Shown: positions 42,603-51,917 of the stretch, piece by piece
Layout: every line of letters begins with the position of its first letter
Numbering within the stretch: position 1 is the stretch's first letter
Source of the DNA: Sphaerimonospora mesophila NBRC 14179 = JCM 3151
GTDB lineage: Bacteria; Actinomycetota; Actinomycetes; Streptosporangiales; Streptosporangiaceae
Reading direction: 5' to 3'
DNA: 63,285 nucleotides
NCBI GenBank assembly: GCA_001552515.1
Contig: BCRI01000025.1
Coordinates: forward strand, 1 to 63,285
Position numbers and translations under genes: made by a program
The notes under the pieces: generated by a model
Database searches by the model: none
Told to the model about the DNA's origin: nothing
Seen by the model: only the letters and a program-made list of their open reading frames with translations

Positions 42603-44957
42603 TCAGAGGGGAACCTTCCAGTTCTTTGCGAGCCAGGCCAGGTCCGCTTCGCCGCGTTCACGGGCGAGGCGCTCTCGTGCGAAGAGCGCCTCTGTCTTGG
42701 TCAGCACCAGGGTGTACGGCCGGCCCTGTCGTCTGGTCTCGTGCCGTACCGGCAACTCGGCGCCATCGATCCGGGAGTGGACATGCCGTCGCTTCTCCTT
42801 GGCGAGCGGCCACTCGAAAGTACGCCGCTGTGGGTCGCGGAGGAATGCGCCGAGCGTCCCGCACAGATCGCATGCGCAACCGGCGGGCAATGCGATCGAC
42901 CAGTCGTCGGACGCGCGCCGCGGACGGGCGAGCAACTCGCGGATCCGTTCGGCGCAGCCGAGGGCCAACTCGTCGAAACCTTCGCTGGCCGGCCCCTGCG
43001 GCCCAGCGGCTCGCAGTGCGGCCATCATCAGCGAGATCACTTGGTCGCCGCCGGCCTGTCCGAGCTTGCCGACATCGTCCAGCACGCCGGCCGATCCGAT
43101 CTGGGCCGCGGCCGCGATGATCCCGCCGAGCGGCCCGCTGCGGCCGGTCAGCCATGTCTCCAGGCTGCTGGTGGACGGCCCGGTGAGCATGGGACGGACC
43201 CCGTCCGCCAACCACTTCCATGACAGGTCCAGGATGCGGCAGGCGGTCGCGGTTCCTGCGCTCCCCGCGGCCGACAACGCCGCGCACAGCCGGGGGAGAC
43301 CCGTGAGCCATTCCAGCGGCTCCGGGGCATGGCCGTAGCCTCCCGGCCGCCACGCCGCAGACCAGTCGCGCAGCAGATCGGCGATCCAGATGTCGCCGTA
43401 GTGCGCGGCCAGGGGCGCGAGCGCCGGGGCATGGTCAGGGATCAGTCGCTCCAGCTGGAACGGACGCAGGAGCATGGCCGCCGCCTCCGCGTCATCCAGC
43501 CCCTTGGCGACCTCCAGCGCCCTGCCGAGCAGTTCGGTCTGCGGAGCGGAACGGACCGAGGCGTTCCAGAACGGCTCCAGTGACTTCGCCGCCTCGCAGG
43601 CCCTGGTGACCTCTCCGGCATGGACCATCTCGCCGAGTGCGTCCATCGCCCAGGCCGAGGACGCCTGGGCTCGGCTGGCGAAGTCCCGGCTCCGGGGCCA
43701 GATGACCAGCGCCGCCCGCCGGTACCAGCGGTCCAGGGTGTTGCCGTAGTTGCCCATATAGCCCTCGTACTCTGAGGCGTAGGGCGTGAGATCGGCCGTC
43801 GGAGACGTCGCGGCCACCTCGGCGTCGCTGAGGGTCAGCGAGATCTCTTCGGGCTGTCCTCCTGCCGGGCTGACCCAGTGGGCGAGGGTGATGGAGGAGT
43901 CGATCAGGTCCTGAAGGACGTACCGCTCATCGTCCGCGCTGTCGGAGTCGTCCTCCGCGTCTTCGTCGTCGTAGCCGTAGTCGTCGTACCAGGAATCCTC
44001 ATCATCGGGGTCGTAGGCGTCCCAGGTTTCCTGAATCTCCGCGAGGGCAAGCGTCACCTCACAACCCGCCTGGTCCGCTGCGGCCCGCAGCAGCGCGGCC
44101 CGGATGGCGTCGGAGCCCTTCAGCCGGGACCAGCTCAATCCCCGGGCGGTGTATTCGTGGTCGAGCAGGTACGCCAGCCGGATCGACGGGTCGGCCTGGC
44201 CTCTGCCGTAGGAGAGGGTGATCGGAGTCGCGAAGTGCTCGTCAAGACAGGCCGCGAGCTCACCTGCCAGCGTGTCCTGGTCTGTGGCGTTCTGGGCTGT
44301 GGCGCTGTCGTCTCCGGTCAGGAGCAGGTTGTAGGTGAGGGTGATCCGATTCCCCGTCGTCACCGGTAGGACTTGGTGGTGGCAGTCGGCGTAGAAGGCG
44401 ACCAGTGAGACCGCGACCTTCGATCCGCGGTATTCCGCCCGCTGACCGCGGTGCTCGATGACGAGCTCGCCCCCGGTGTGGTCGGACGGCAGCGTCACCA
44501 CCAAGGTGGCGACCATGGAGTCGTCCTTCTCGGAGTCTTGGTGGGTGACGAAGAACTGGCCGGTTTCGTACAGGAGCATGGAATGCAGGTCTGCCGTGAG
44601 CTCGCAATGCGGCGGTAGTCCCAGTTCGTCGCGCATCACCTGTAGGACGGTCCCGAATCGGGCGGTCCACTCGATGTGCACCAGCTCTGTGGGGATCTCC
44701 CAGGTGTCGCGGATCTCCGGGTCGGTCAGGGTCTGCTCGCCGCGCCCGAACCGTGCCCGGCGGCCGAGCCCGCGCAGCAGTGCGGACTGCTCTTCGGAGA
44801 TGGGGAAGTGGAGCGGGCCGACTCCGTCGACCGTCACCGACAGATCGGTCATGAAGAGCTTCTGGTAGACGCTCCACGCGGCCTGTTGCTCCAGCTCTCC
44901 CAGCTTCCCTGGCTCGCCGAGCAGTTCAGCCAGTCGCTCGCGGGCCGTCCCCGGCAC
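42603..44957 (-). CDS. 2OG-Fe(II) oxygenase-domain protein with large uncharacterised C-terminal region
   Basis: 784 residues from GTG 44957 (frame opens at 45011). The 2-oxoglutarate dioxygenase core is near residues 110–215: HQD with His139 and Asp141, distal His193/194 in ADCHHQVLPV and Arg204 in GNRITLTYNLLL, a full Fe/2OG set. After an acidic Asp/Glu/Tyr stretch (about 330–365) comes 400 residues of helix-rich sequence with no recognised domain and a CDLCG motif near the end. Probably a protein hydroxylase; target unknown. It lies inside the tRNA-bounded segment. Confidence 0.8.
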   Translation of the reverse strand: MPGTARERLAELLGEPGKLGELEQQAAWSVYQKLFMTDLSVTVDGVGPLHFPISEEQSALLRGLGRRARFGRGEQTLTDPEIRDTWEIPTELVHIEWTARFGTVLQVMRDELGLPPHCELTADLHSMLLYETGQFFVTHQDSEKDDSMVATLVVTLPSDHTGGELVIEHRGQRAEYRGSKVAVSLVAFYADCHHQVLPVTTGNRITLTYNLLLTGDDSATAQNATDQDTLAGELAACLDEHFATPITLSYGRGQADPSIRLAYLLDHEYTARGLSWSRLKGSDAIRAALLRAAADQAGCEVTLALAEIQETWDAYDPDDEDSWYDDYGYDDEDAEDDSDSADDERYVLQDLIDSSITLAHWVSPAGGQPEEISLTLSDAEVAATSPTADLTPYASEYEGYMGNYGNTLDRWYRRAALVIWPRSRDFASRAQASSAWAMDALGEMVHAGEVTRACEAAKSLEPFWNASVRSAPQTELLGRALEVAKGLDDAEAAAMLLRPFQLERLIPDHAPALAPLAAHYGDIWIADLLRDWSAAWRPGGYGHAPEPLEWLTGLPRLCAALSAAGSAGTATACRILDLSWKWLADGVRPMLTGPSTSSLETWLTGRSGPLGGIIAAAAQIGSAGVLDDVGKLGQAGGDQVISLMMAALRAAGPQGPASEGFDELALGCAERIRELLARPRRASDDWSIALPAGCACDLCGTLGAFLRDPQRRTFEWPLAKEKRRHVHSRIDGAELPVRHETRRQGRPYTLVLTKTEALFARERLARERGEADLAWLAKNWKVPL

Positions 44958-45068
44958 GGAACACCACTCCCTCTCACGCGAAACCCCTAAATTACCGGGC
45001 TTACGGCGCACCGAAGGACGAAATCAGGCGTCATGAGCGGAAGGGAAACTCTCAGAAGGGACAGGGGT

Positions 45069-46436
45069 ATGACCGCGACCCAGACCGAACTGCAGCTCGA
45101 CACCTGGATCGGGCAGGCTCGCCGGGGAACCCGGAGACGCCCGGCCAAGCGCCGTGAGATGGTGCCGGGGTTGCGTTTCGCGTTCTATGGCCGGACGTCG
45201 ACGGAACGGTTCCAGGACCGGTGGACCTCGCAGGGCTGGCAGCGGGAGGTGGCCACGGAGTTGGTGTCGGGGCACGGGCGGATCGTGCGGGAGTTCTTCG
45301 ACGTCGGGGTGTCCCGGAGGGTGCCATGGCAGGACCGTCCGAAGGCGGCGGAGCTGTTGGAGCTCATCAGCGGGCCGGATTGCCCGTTCGACGCGATCGT
45401 GGTCGGCGAGTACGAGCGGGCGTTCTTCGCCGATCAGCTCAACGAGTTGCTGCCGTGGCTGGAAGAGCGCGGGGTGCAGGTGTGGCTGCCCGAGGCGGCC
45501 GGCGCGGTCGAGATGGGCAGCCCGACCCACCAGGCGTTGATGACCGTGCTCGGCGCGCAGGCACAGCGCGAGGTGGTCCGGGCACGCCACCGGGTGCTGG
45601 CCGCGATGCGGGTGCAAGCGGCCGTGCAGGGCCGGTACATGGGCGGTCGTCCGCCGTACGGGTATCGGCTGGCGGACGCCGGCCCGCATCCGAACCGGGC
45701 GCATGCCCGCTGGGGGCGCCGGTTGCACCGGCTGGAACCGGACCCCGCCACTGCCGCCGTCGTCAGGTGGATCTTCGCGGTGCGGCGGGCCGGGTGGAGC
45801 ATCGCGGCGATCGCCCGGCAGTTGAACGAACGGCGCATCCCGTGTCCGTCCCGAGTGGACAGCGCGCGAAACCCGTACAGGTCGGGGGAGGGCTGGACGG
45901 TACGCACCATCGCATCGATTCTGGAGAATCCCCGCTACACCGGCCGCCAGGTGTGGAACCGGCAGCGCACCGACCATGATCCGCACTCGGTGAGCAGCCG
46001 ATCCTGGAACGACCACTCGGATTGGGTCATTTCGGACGCTCAGGTGCATCCACCCCTGGTGAGCGAGGCCGATTTCGTGGCCGTGCAGGCCGTACGCGCC
46101 GCGCGGGCGACCGTGGACGGCGACTTTCGCCGCTACCGGCTGTCCGGGCTGGTCATCTGCGGGCTGTGCGGGCGGCGCATGGACGCGCACTGGGCCAACC
46201 AGCGGCCCGGCTACCGGTGCCGGCACGGCCACACCAGCGCCAAGGCCCGGACCCCTGATCAGCCCAAGAACCTGTACATCCGCGAGGACCGGCTCCTCGA
46301 CATCCTCTCCGCCCGCCTGAACCTGACCGACCACGAAAGGATCGGCCCATACCTGAAGGCTCGTACGATCGCGATCTTCTGCGGTCCCGGCATGGTGGAC
46401 ATCCGCCCGGTCGAAAGCACAAAGCCCGGTCCGTAG
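45069..46436 (+). CDS. Serine recombinase / site-specific integrase
   Basis: 455 residues from ATG 45069 (AAGGGA upstream; ATG 45033 is also possible). Resolvase domain: FAFYGRTST with catalytic Ser44, then DAIVVGEYERAF. Recombinase domain LHRLEPDPATAAVVRWIF… NPRYTGRQVWN. Zn-ribbon VICGLCGRRMDAHW…YRCRHGH. Shorter than typical 500–600-residue phage types because the coiled-coil tail is brief. It ends next to tRNA-Leu, the position of an integrase beside its attachment site. Confidence 0.9.
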   Translation: MTATQTELQLDTWIGQARRGTRRRPAKRREMVPGLRFAFYGRTSTERFQDRWTSQGWQREVATELVSGHGRIVREFFDVGVSRRVPWQDRPKAAELLELISGPDCPFDAIVVGEYERAFFADQLNELLPWLEERGVQVWLPEAAGAVEMGSPTHQALMTVLGAQAQREVVRARHRVLAAMRVQAAVQGRYMGGRPPYGYRLADAGPHPNRAHARWGRRLHRLEPDPATAAVVRWIFAVRRAGWSIAAIARQLNERRIPCPSRVDSARNPYRSGEGWTVRTIASILENPRYTGRQVWNRQRTDHDPHSVSSRSWNDHSDWVISDAQVHPPLVSEADFVAVQAVRAARATVDGDFRRYRLSGLVICGLCGRRMDAHWANQRPGYRCRHGHTSAKARTPDQPKNLYIREDRLLDILSARLNLTDHERIGPYLKARTIAIFCGPGMVDIRPVESTKPGP

Positions 46437-46445
46437 GCCGGGCTT
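46422..46445 (+). terminator. Recombinase terminator
   Basis: AAGCCCGG (46422–46429) pairs perfectly with CCGGGCTT (46438–46445), straddling the recombinase stop codon. Confidence 0.65.
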
Positions 46446-46474
46446 CAGCTTCAACAATCCATGGGGTAGTTGCG

Positions 46475-46560
46475 TGTCCGAGGGGGGACTTGAACCCCCA
46501 TGCCCATCACTGGGCACTAGCACCTCAAGCTAGCGCGTCTGCCTATTCCGCCACCCGGAC
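46475..46560 (-). tRNA. tRNA-Leu (GAG anticodon)
   Basis: 86 nt. Acceptor 5' GTCCGGG pairs with 3' CTCGGAC, discriminator A, CCA not encoded. D-arm GGCGGAATAGGCAGACGC, anticodon stem CTAGC/GCTAG with loop TTGAGGT (anticodon GAG), long variable arm TGCCCAGTGATGGGCA, T-arm GGGGGTTCAAGTCCCCC. A class II leucine tRNA. Its 3' end is the right border of the putative integrated segment. Confidence 0.97.
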
Positions 46561-46802
46561 GTAATGCCACACGCGAGACGTTCATCTCGCGTCGGCTGCT
46601 ACAGGTTAGCACTCTCTGGGCGTTGCGTCATACCGCCGACTCGGCGTCGTACGCCCCCAGGACCGGGGTTGAACCCTCCCGCCCCGAAACGGGCAGGATG
46701 GAGGCGCGAGCCGTACGGGAACCCGAGGTCGACGTGGCCCGACGGCCGCAGAGGGACCGGCGATCACGACGCGTGGGCCGGCAGCACGTGAGGGAGGATC
46801 CG

Positions 46803-48101
46803 ATGACCCTGCTCAACGGGGAGGACGAGGTCGTGGAGCTGTGCCGCGACCTGATCCGCATCGACTCGACGAACGCGGGTGACAACGCGGGCCCCGGTGA
46901 GCGCGCTGCGGCCGAGTACGTCGCGGCCAAGCTCGCCGACGTCGGCCTGGAGCCGCGCATCCTCGAGTCCGACACCAACCGCGCCAGTGTGATCGCCCGC
47001 ATCGAGGGGGCCGACCCGAACCGGGACGCCCTGTTGCTGCACGGTCACCTGGACGTCGTGCCGTTCGACGCGGCCGACTGGCGGCATCACCCGCTGAGCG
47101 GCGAGATCGCCGACGGCTGTGTCTGGGGCCGCGGCGCGGTGGACATGAAGAACATGGACGCGATGATCCTCGCGGTCGTACGGCAGCGCCTCGACGTCGG
47201 GCGCCGCCCGCCGCGAGACGTCGTCCTGGCGTTCACGGCCGACGAGGAGGCCGGCGGTCTCTACGGTGCGCACTGGCTGGTCGACAAGCACCCGGAGCTC
47301 TTCGAGGGGTGCACCGAGGCCATCGGCGAGGTCGGCGGCTTCAGCGTGACCGTCGAGGGGAAGGGCCGGCTCTACCTGATCGAGGCCGCGGAGAAGGGCA
47401 TCGCATGGATGCGGCTGGCCGCGAAGGGGCGGGCCGGGCACGGTTCGATGCTCAACGACGACAACGCGGTCACCGAGCTCGCCGAGGCGGTGGGCCGCCT
47501 GGGGCGGCATGAGTGGCCGGTACGGCTAACGCCGACCGTGCAGGCGTTCTTCGAGGAGGTCTTCGAGGTCGAGGTGAAGGCGGAGGACGCCGAGGCCGCG
47601 GTCGCCGCGCTCGGACCGCTGGCGCGGATGATCGGCGCCACGCTGCGCAACACCGTCAACCCGACCGTGCTGCGGGCGGGGTACAAGACGAACGTCATCC
47701 CGCAGGCCGCCGTGGCCGAGGTGGACGGCAGGTTCCTGCCCGGATACGAGGACGAGTTCTTCCAGACGGTCGACGAGCTGCTCGGGCCGAACGTCACGAG
47801 GGAGTTCGTCAACCACGACGTGGCGGTCGAAACCCCGTTCAAGGGACCGCTGGTCAAGGCGATGGCCGACGCGCTACAAGCGGAGGACCCCGGGGCGAAG
47901 GCGGTGCCGTACATGTTGAGCGGGGGCACGGACCTCAAGGCGTTCAGCCGCCTCGGCATCCACGGGTACGGCTTCACACCGCTCCGGCTTCCCCCGGACT
48001 TGGACTTCTCTGGGATGTTCCATGGCGTCGACGAGAGGGTTCCGGTGGATTCGCTCCGATTTGGGGTCCGTGTGCTTGACCGTTTCCTCGATTACTGCTG
48101 A
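46803..48101 (+). CDS. M20/M25/M40-family metallopeptidase
   Basis: 432 residues from ATG 46803 (GAGGGAGGA upstream). Metal-binding motifs in order: HGHLDVVPF, GRGAVDMKNMDA (bridging Asp), TADEEAGG (catalytic Glu pair), and the C-terminal zinc His in FHGVDERV. The dimerisation domain is inserted at about 190–310. Cytoplasmic zinc peptidase or deacylase of the ArgE/DapE/CPG2 group. 46561–46802 is the intergenic stretch between it and tRNA-Leu. Confidence 0.92.
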   Translation: MTLLNGEDEVVELCRDLIRIDSTNAGDNAGPGERAAAEYVAAKLADVGLEPRILESDTNRASVIARIEGADPNRDALLLHGHLDVVPFDAADWRHHPLSGEIADGCVWGRGAVDMKNMDAMILAVVRQRLDVGRRPPRDVVLAFTADEEAGGLYGAHWLVDKHPELFEGCTEAIGEVGGFSVTVEGKGRLYLIEAAEKGIAWMRLAAKGRAGHGSMLNDDNAVTELAEAVGRLGRHEWPVRLTPTVQAFFEEVFEVEVKAEDAEAAVAALGPLARMIGATLRNTVNPTVLRAGYKTNVIPQAAVAEVDGRFLPGYEDEFFQTVDELLGPNVTREFVNHDVAVETPFKGPLVKAMADALQAEDPGAKAVPYMLSGGTDLKAFSRLGIHGYGFTPLRLPPDLDFSGMFHGVDERVPVDSLRFGVRVLDRFLDYC

Positions 48102-48195
48102 GAAAGCTGTTGCGATCACGTGGCGTACCGCTACAGTGACTCTTCGTTGAGGGCTGGCTCCGCACCAGGCGGACCCAGCGGACTCGGGAGGCCAC

Positions 48196-48855
48196 GTGAC
48201 GTACATGCCGGAAGGACAGCGGAGGGCTCAGCCGTCCGCCGTCTGCCCGCGCGTGTCCGCGGTGTTTTCCGGGCCCGCCCGGGGAGGTCGGATGGCGCGG
48301 TTCGCGGCCGGCTCCCCGCTGGGTCGCCTTCTGGTCATCGGCGGATTGATCACCGTCGCATGGCTGCTTGGCGTGATCTACGGTGTGTTCGGCTCGGCCG
48401 CGTCCGTGGCCGGAATGCCGACGCAGTCCTCATCGCACGATGTCGTCGGGCCGGTGCTCTCCGACGTTCTCTCCGCGGCTGATTCCCCCAGCTCGGTCGT
48501 ACCGAGCCGCCCGCTCGCATCGAGCGCGGGCGGGGACGCCGAGGCGGGTTCGTGGAGTTCCGGCGGATTCCCCACGGCGACGGAAAGTGCCTCGGCCAAT
48601 GCCGAGGCGATGGCCGGGCGGACGGTCGACGGGCTCACCAGCCAGTCGAAGCCCCTGCTCCCATCGTCCTCCGCCAAGGACCACGTGGGTGACCACGGTC
48701 TGGTCCCACAGACGAGCGGTGCGTCGATGTTGTTCGGGGACCTCACGCGGAGCGTGTTCGAGCCGCACTTCACGAAGCTGCCCGCCCCCATGGCGGCAGT
48801 CGTCCCCCCGGTGGTCCGCACAGCGGCGGACGATCCTTCCTTCTCTCCTGACTGA
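48196..48855 (+). CDS. Single-pass membrane protein with Ser/Ala-rich exterior
   Basis: 219 residues from GTG 48196 (GGGAGG upstream). One membrane helix at about 45–67 (LLVIGGLITVAWLLGVIYGV), N-terminus cytoplasmic and basic, followed by a 150-residue low-complexity Ser/Ala/Pro tail outside. No domain recognised. It precedes the chaplin-like gene by 250 bp, same strand; a role at the cell surface is an inference. Confidence 0.6.
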   Translation: MTYMPEGQRRAQPSAVCPRVSAVFSGPARGGRMARFAAGSPLGRLLVIGGLITVAWLLGVIYGVFGSAASVAGMPTQSSSHDVVGPVLSDVLSAADSPSSVVPSRPLASSAGGDAEAGSWSSGGFPTATESASANAEAMAGRTVDGLTSQSKPLLPSSSAKDHVGDHGLVPQTSGASMLFGDLTRSVFEPHFTKLPAPMAAVVPPVVRTAADDPSFSPD

Positions 48856-49103
48856 TCCCGCCATTGTCTCCGGTTCCCTCATCTAGGGACCGGATCGGAG
48901 CCTGCCTCGCGTGTCGGGCATCCCGTACGGGTCACAGGCCATGACATCTCAGGCACCCGTCACGCACTCGTACGGCGGGCTCCGCGGGTGACGCGGACTC
49001 TCCCAATCTCGTGACCGTCCACAGCCCCGCTGTGTCTCGGCGTGGACATCTGTTGCGAGCTGTCAGGTAACCCCCGAAAAAGAACCACCTAGGAGCATTC
49101 ATC

Positions 49104-51158
49104 ATGCGAACGTGGGCGAAGGGCTCAACCTCCGCGGCGTTTCTCGCTGTCGGCGTCATGGCACTTGGCAGCGGTACGGCTTACGCCGGCACCGACGGCA
49201 CCGGCTCGATCGGCGGCGGCAACCAGGTCAACATCCCGATAACCCTGCCCATCGACATCAGCGGGAACGCCGTGGCCGTGGCCGGGGAGTCGGAGGCCTC
49301 GTCCCGGGGCGGCGCTTCCGTCGAGGGCTCGACCGCGGCCGGAGGCAACCGGACCTCCGGACGGCACAGCATCCTCGGCGGCAACCAGGTGGTGGCGCCG
49401 ATCACCGCGCCGGTCAACGTCTGCGGCAACGCGGTCTCGCTGTTCGGCGAGTCCGAGGCCGGCTGCAAGGGCGGCGCGGAGGTCAAGGGCTCCCGGCGAG
49501 GCGGCGCGGTCGCGGCCGGAGGCAACCGGACCTCCGGACGGCACAGCGTCCTGGGCGGCAACCAGGTGGTGGCGCCGATCACCGCGCCGATCAACCTGTG
49601 CGGCAACTCCGTCGCCATCTTCGGCGACGCCACGGCCGGCTGCAAGGGCGGTGCTTCGGTGAGCGGCCGTCACAGCGCCGTGCGCGCCGGCGGCAACCGC
49701 ACCTCGGGCCGCTCGTCCGTGCTGGGCGGCAATCAGGTGGTCGCGCCGATCACCGCGCCCGTCAATGTCTGCGGCAACTCCGTCGCCGTCATCGGTGAGG
49801 CGTTCTCCGGCTGCCAGGGCGGCTCGTCCGTGGGCGGCGGCCGCGATCGCGGTCACCGTGGGCACGACCACGATGGGCACGGCCACGACGGGAACGGCGG
49901 CGGACGCTGGAGCCGCCCCGGCTCCAGCGGCCACGACACCGACGGGCGTTTCTCCACGGGCGGCGGCACCCAGGTGGTGGCGCCGATCAAGACCCCGGTC
50001 GAGGTCTGCGGCAACGGGAGCGGCTCCCAGAACTGCCACGGCGGCCGGACGATCAGGAGGGACCGGCCGGGCAACTGGAGTGGCGGCAACCGCACCTCCG
50101 GCACCTCCTCGATCGGCGGCGGCAACCAGGTGGTGGCACCGGTCACCGTCCCGATCAACATCTGCGGCAACGCCATCGCGATCGCCGGTGACGCGTTCGC
50201 CGGCTGCCGCGGCGGGGCCACCGTGAAGAGCGGCTGGGGACGGCACGGCTACTGGGGCGCGGGTGGGAACCGTACCTCCGGACGGCACAGCATCCTGGGC
50301 GGCAACCAGGTGGTCGCGCCGATCACCGCGCCGATCAACGTCTGCGGCAACGCGGTCGCGCTCCTGGGCAAGGCCGCGGCGAACTGCAAGGGTGGTTCGT
50401 CGGTGTCGGGCGGCGTCGGCGGAGGCGGCAACATCACCTCCGGCCGGTACGGCATCCTCGCCGGCAACCAGCTGGTGGCGCCGATCACCGCGCCGATCAA
50501 CGTCTGCGGCAACTCGGTCGCCGTTCTCGGCGACGCCGCCGCCGGCTGCCTGGGCGGCGCCCGGGTCGGCGGCAAGGGGTGGCACCGGGGCCACGGCTGG
50601 AGCAAGGCGCACAACTCCGGACGCGTCGGGATGATGCGCGAGACGCCCGCACTGCCGATGCTGTCCGGGCTCAAGGAGGCCAGCGGCCTTCGCCAGGAGA
50701 TGAGCTCGGCCGCCGCTCCGTCGGCGCCGATCCTCGGTGACCTGGCGAACATGAAGGGCATGTCGGGCCTGCCGAGCCTGCCCGTCGCCGACACGGTGGT
50801 CGCCAAGTCGGGGGCCGCGAAGGGCAACACGCCGGTGGCCTCCCAGCCCGCCGGTTCGCTCCCGGTCGGTGACACGCTCGGCCAGGCGACCAGGTCGCTG
50901 CCGGTGAACAAGACGGTCGAGAACGCCTCCGGCGGGCTGCCGGTCCGTGACCTGACCCGCAACCTTCCGACCGGTGACCTGAAGGGCGCGACCGATCTCC
51001 TGCCGCTCGGCGACCTCAACCTGATGAGCGCCGAGCAGCCGGTGGGCCTGACCGGCATGAACCCCGCCTCGTTCGCCGCGCTGGTCCTGGGCGCCATGTT
51101 CGCCGCCTCGGCGAGCCTGTTCGCCCTCACCCGCAGGGTCCGCCTGCGCCGCAAGTAG
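49104..51158 (+). CDS. Chaplin-like surface protein with eight repeats and a C-terminal membrane anchor
   Basis: 684 residues; AGGAG precedes the ATG. After a signal peptide (cut near AYAGT) come eight chaplin/DUF320-type units of the form GGNQVVAPITAPVNVCGNAV…C; units 2–8 keep a Cys pair, unit 1 has none (DISGNAVAV…). Gly/Ser/Arg spacers containing GGNRTSG separate them, and unit 5 is shortened. The C-terminal part (about 500–655) is low-complexity with LPVGD-like repeats, ending in a hydrophobic helix (FAALVLGAMFAASASLFAL) and RRVRLRRK, a membrane/wall anchor without an LPxTG. Chaplins form amyloid hydrophobic layers on aerial hyphae. Confidence 0.85.
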   Translation: MRTWAKGSTSAAFLAVGVMALGSGTAYAGTDGTGSIGGGNQVNIPITLPIDISGNAVAVAGESEASSRGGASVEGSTAAGGNRTSGRHSILGGNQVVAPITAPVNVCGNAVSLFGESEAGCKGGAEVKGSRRGGAVAAGGNRTSGRHSVLGGNQVVAPITAPINLCGNSVAIFGDATAGCKGGASVSGRHSAVRAGGNRTSGRSSVLGGNQVVAPITAPVNVCGNSVAVIGEAFSGCQGGSSVGGGRDRGHRGHDHDGHGHDGNGGGRWSRPGSSGHDTDGRFSTGGGTQVVAPIKTPVEVCGNGSGSQNCHGGRTIRRDRPGNWSGGNRTSGTSSIGGGNQVVAPVTVPINICGNAIAIAGDAFAGCRGGATVKSGWGRHGYWGAGGNRTSGRHSILGGNQVVAPITAPINVCGNAVALLGKAAANCKGGSSVSGGVGGGGNITSGRYGILAGNQLVAPITAPINVCGNSVAVLGDAAAGCLGGARVGGKGWHRGHGWSKAHNSGRVGMMRETPALPMLSGLKEASGLRQEMSSAAAPSAPILGDLANMKGMSGLPSLPVADTVVAKSGAAKGNTPVASQPAGSLPVGDTLGQATRSLPVNKTVENASGGLPVRDLTRNLPTGDLKGATDLLPLGDLNLMSAEQPVGLTGMNPASFAALVLGAMFAASASLFALTRRVRLRRK

Positions 51159-51210
51159 GACGTCTCCACCGTAAATAGGACGTTCCCACCGTAAGTAGGA
51201 CGTTCTGGAA
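51155..51210 (+). repeat. 20-bp tandem repeat starting at the chaplin-like gene's stop codon
   Basis: GTAGGACGTCTCCACCGTAA and ATAGGACGTTCCCACCGTAA, then a partial third unit GTAGGACGTTC. Each begins with TAG, the first being the stop. The 20-bp period puts a TAG in all three frames. Confidence 0.85.
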
Positions 51211-51373
51211 GTACGTGCATGATCCGCTGCTTCCGCCTCCCGCGGAAGCAGCACCATCCGAACGCTCACCCTCGGCCTCCGTCGCAGCGGAGGCGGGGAA
51301 TCTCATTCACTCACGCCTGGTGCCGGCGGGGTGACGCTGGACGCTCCTCCCTTCTTCGGGGGTGAGCATGGAT

Positions 51374-51420
51374 GCTTTGCCCGTTCCGGGGGCGCGGCCC
51401 GGAGCGGGCAAAGCGCTTTT
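51374..51420. terminator. Strong bidirectional terminator
   Basis: GCTTTGCCCG (51374–51383) pairs with CGGGCAAAGC (51405–51414), the stem continuing TCCGGG/CCCGGA, followed by CTTTT. It lies between the plus-strand chaplin-like gene and the convergent DUF5703 gene. Confidence 0.8.
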
Positions 51421-51450
51421 GACCCTTGTCTCGTACCGGAGTGGTGTCGC

Positions 51451-51636
51451 TCACATCGTCCGGGCGGCGCGTATGATCTTGCGACGTAGTCGGACACGCC
51501 TGCTGCCGTCGGGATACAGGCGCAGGCGCTCCAGCTCCCAGTTCCCGTACTCGGCGTGTTCCGTCAGCATTTGCCGAGCCACCTCCCGTGAGGTGCCTCG
51601 GGGCAGATACAGGTCCAAGTAGGAGTAGTCGAGCAC
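51451..51636 (-). CDS. Small conserved actinobacterial protein (DUF5703 type)
   Basis: 61 residues: LYLPRGTSREVARQMLTEHA then YGNWELERLRLYPDGSRRVR and RRKIIRAAR. This matches a short basic family conserved across actinobacteria and often encoded near topA. Function unknown. Starts at GTG 51636. Confidence 0.75.
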   Translation of the reverse strand: MLDYSYLDLYLPRGTSREVARQMLTEHAEYGNWELERLRLYPDGSRRVRLRRKIIRAARTM

Positions 51637-51917
51637 AGCGATTAGTCTCCGAGGGCGTGCCTGAGAACCTGATGGGCTCTATTCTGCGTCCTCGTGGATA
51701 ACAGGTCCAGGCGGGTTAGATTCCCGGATACAACCGGGTAGCCCGAGGGGAAGGGACTTGCGGCGGCAGGTACCTTCAAAATGGCCCTCCGGGGCGACGG
51801 GACCGACCCGGCCTTGTCCAGGCGGACCGGTGCCGAGCCGGAAGGACGTGGTATCACCTAGCCGGGAAGCACCCGGGAGTACGGGGAACGACAGCGGACA
51901 GCGAGGTAGGAAGCAGC

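Noticed and set aside
49125-51269. 714-codon minus-strand ORF opposite the chaplin-like gene
   Set aside because: Antisense of repeated GGNQVVAPI units; the plus strand has the signal peptide and ribosome-binding site.
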